A DNA stretch of 64,000 nucleotides from the NCBI RefSeq assembly GCF_003627815.1, contig NZ_CP032698.1:5270001-5334000 (forward strand), in the 5' to 3' direction. The notes under the pieces were generated by a model. The model saw nothing but the letters and a program-made list of their open reading frames with translations. It made no database searches and was not told the origin of the DNA. Below, piece after piece: positions 63,052 through 64,000 of the stretch. A program made the translations under genes and the position numbers. Position 1 is the stretch's first letter; each line of letters begins with the position of its first letter. Source of the stretch: Streptomyces hundungensis (lineage in GTDB: Bacteria; Actinomycetota; Actinomycetes; Streptomycetales; Streptomycetaceae).

Positions 63052-64000
63052 TCACCCCTTCCTGATGAACCCCTCCCGCACCAGCCACTCCAGCGCCACG
63101 TCGTGCGGGTCCTGGCCGTCCACGTCGACCTTGGCGTTCAGCTGCCGGGCGATCCCGGTCGTCAGCTTGGCGCTGAGCGGGTCGAGCAGGGCCGCGATCG
63201 CCGGGTACTTCTCGTACGTCCGGCTGTGCACCACCGGCGCCGCGTTGTAGTTGGGGAAGAAGTGCTTGTCGTCCTGGACGGTCGCCAGATTCATCGCCTG
63301 GATGCGACCGTCGGTGGTGAACACCTCGCCGAGCAGGCAGGAGTTGGACTTGGACACCTGGGTGTAGATGATCCCGGCGTCCATCTTCTGGATGTTGGAG
63401 GCGGGGACCGTCATCCCGTACGCCTTCTCCATGCCGGGCAGCCCGTCCTCGCGCGAGGCGAACTCGTTCTCCACGCAGATCGTCACCGCCGAGGGGTCCT
63501 TCTTGGCGAGGGCGGCCACGTCCGAGAGCGTCTTGAGGTGGTACTTGGCGTTGTTGGCCTGGCTGATCCCCAGCGAGTAGGTGTTGTTCAGGGTCGACTG
63601 CGGCAGCCAGGTCACGCCGTTCTTCAGGTCGGCGTCGCGCACCGCCCGCCACTGCGCCCCCGGATCGGTGATCGGCTTGCTGTTGCCCAGATAGGTGATC
63701 CACGCGGTGCCGGTGTAGTCGTACATCGCGTCGGCGTCGCCCTTCGCGATCGCCTCGCGGGCGCTGATCGAGCCCGGCAGGTTCGTCCGGTCGAGGACCT
63801 CGGCGCCGGCCGCCTTGAAGACCAGGCCGACCATCTGGCCCAGGACGATGTTCTCGCTGAAGTTCTTCGACGTGACCGTCAGGGAGGCGCCCTTCAGGGG
63901 CAGGCCCTTGCCGATCGAGCCGGGCAGCACGTCGTCCACCAGCGGGGAGCCGGACTTGAGCCCGCAGCCGGACACCACGGCGAGCAGGGCGAGCGAGCCG
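63052..64000 (-). CDS. Glycine betaine/choline-type binding lipoprotein (OpuAC), partial
   Basis: At least 316 residues; the 5' end lies beyond the window. The visible start region reads GSLALLAV then VSGCGLKSG, a lipobox. The OpuAC domain follows (TSKNFSENIVLGQMVG, DADAMYDYTGTAWITYLG, ICVENEFASREDGLPGME). It binds quaternary amines for an osmoprotectant ABC importer. Permease and ATPase genes would be expected outside the right edge. It precedes the ArsR gene on the same strand, 138 bases away. Confidence 0.88.
   Translation of the reverse strand, partial: GSLALLAVVSGCGLKSGSPLVDDVLPGSIGKGLPLKGASLTVTSKNFSENIVLGQMVGLVFKAAGAEVLDRTNLPGSISAREAIAKGDADAMYDYTGTAWITYLGNSKPITDPGAQWRAVRDADLKNGVTWLPQSTLNNTYSLGISQANNAKYHLKTLSDVAALAKKDPSAVTICVENEFASREDGLPGMEKAYGMTVPASNIQKMDAGIIYTQVSKSNSCLLGEVFTTDGRIQAMNLATVQDDKHFFPNYNAAPVVHSRTYEKYPAIAALLDPLSAKLTTGIARQLNAKVDVDGQDPHDVALEWLVREGFIRKG

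Overview
The window is high-GC actinobacterial DNA, almost certainly from a Streptomyces chromosome. It has strong third-position GC codon bias, GTG and TTG starts, an AfsA-type butyrolactone synthase, Hanks-type Ser/Thr kinases, an RF2-ftsEX-S41-smpB-tmRNA block, sortase-E-type LAATG anchoring and the RefSeq-style order pkaA-pkaB-prfB-ftsE-ftsX-smpB. From memory, the order of most genes from about 1 kb to 45 kb matches the S. coelicolor SCO298x to SCO294x interval. That comparison could not be run here.

Layout. 0-5 kb: an AfsA-family gene facing a CUT1 sugar transporter (binding protein and two permeases, one with an unusual extracellular insertion). 5-12 kb: an FHA/FtsK-like ATPase divergent from two membrane Ser/Thr kinases (pkaA, pkaB). 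11.7-19 kb: prfB, a repeat-rich LAATG surface protein, ftsEX, an S41 protease, smpB and ssrA. 19-26 kb: an MFS pump with a divergent LysR regulator, then a matA-matB-acyltransferase cluster for a surface polysaccharide. 26-30 kb: narK with nnaR (HemD fused to a winged helix), a DUF1772 membrane protein and a CGNR regulator. 30-37 kb: an ECF sigma/anti-sigma pair (sigU/rsuA), a HelD-like RNA polymerase helicase, a probable small RNA, NAD-malic enzyme and HU. 37-40 kb: murA, YqgE and DUF3039. 40-45 kb: a second CUT1 transporter ending in a GH20 hexosaminidase. 45.6-51 kb: a three-subunit xanthine-dehydrogenase-like molybdoenzyme with unusual features. 51-54.5 kb: a WXG-like/DUF6571/lipoprotein module beside tRNA-Cys. 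54.6-64 kb: MFS pumps, a DEAH helicase, IclR and ArsR regulators, a Lon-like secreted protease and an OpuAC-type binding protein cut by the window edge.

Functional links. The FHA protein and the two kinases form a plausible phosphothreonine signalling group. smpB and ssrA supply trans-translation next to release factor 2. narK and nnaR belong to nitrate/nitrite assimilation. matA-matB probably make an exported, deacetylated aminosugar polymer. The 40-45 kb operon couples oligosaccharide uptake to cytoplasmic N-acetylhexosamine release, and both CUT1 systems lack their own ATPase, so they probably share a multitask ATPase encoded elsewhere.

The main non-genic feature is a family of composite intergenic repeats found in four blocks (12.85, 36.8, 43.0 and 56.2 kb). 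The strongest candidates for something undescribed are the WXG/DUF6571/lipoprotein module with its internal composition shift, the molybdoenzyme whose large subunit lacks the usual catalytic glutamate and whose iron-sulfur subunit carries about 490 disordered residues, the repeat family, and the phased operator array in front of the ArsR gene.
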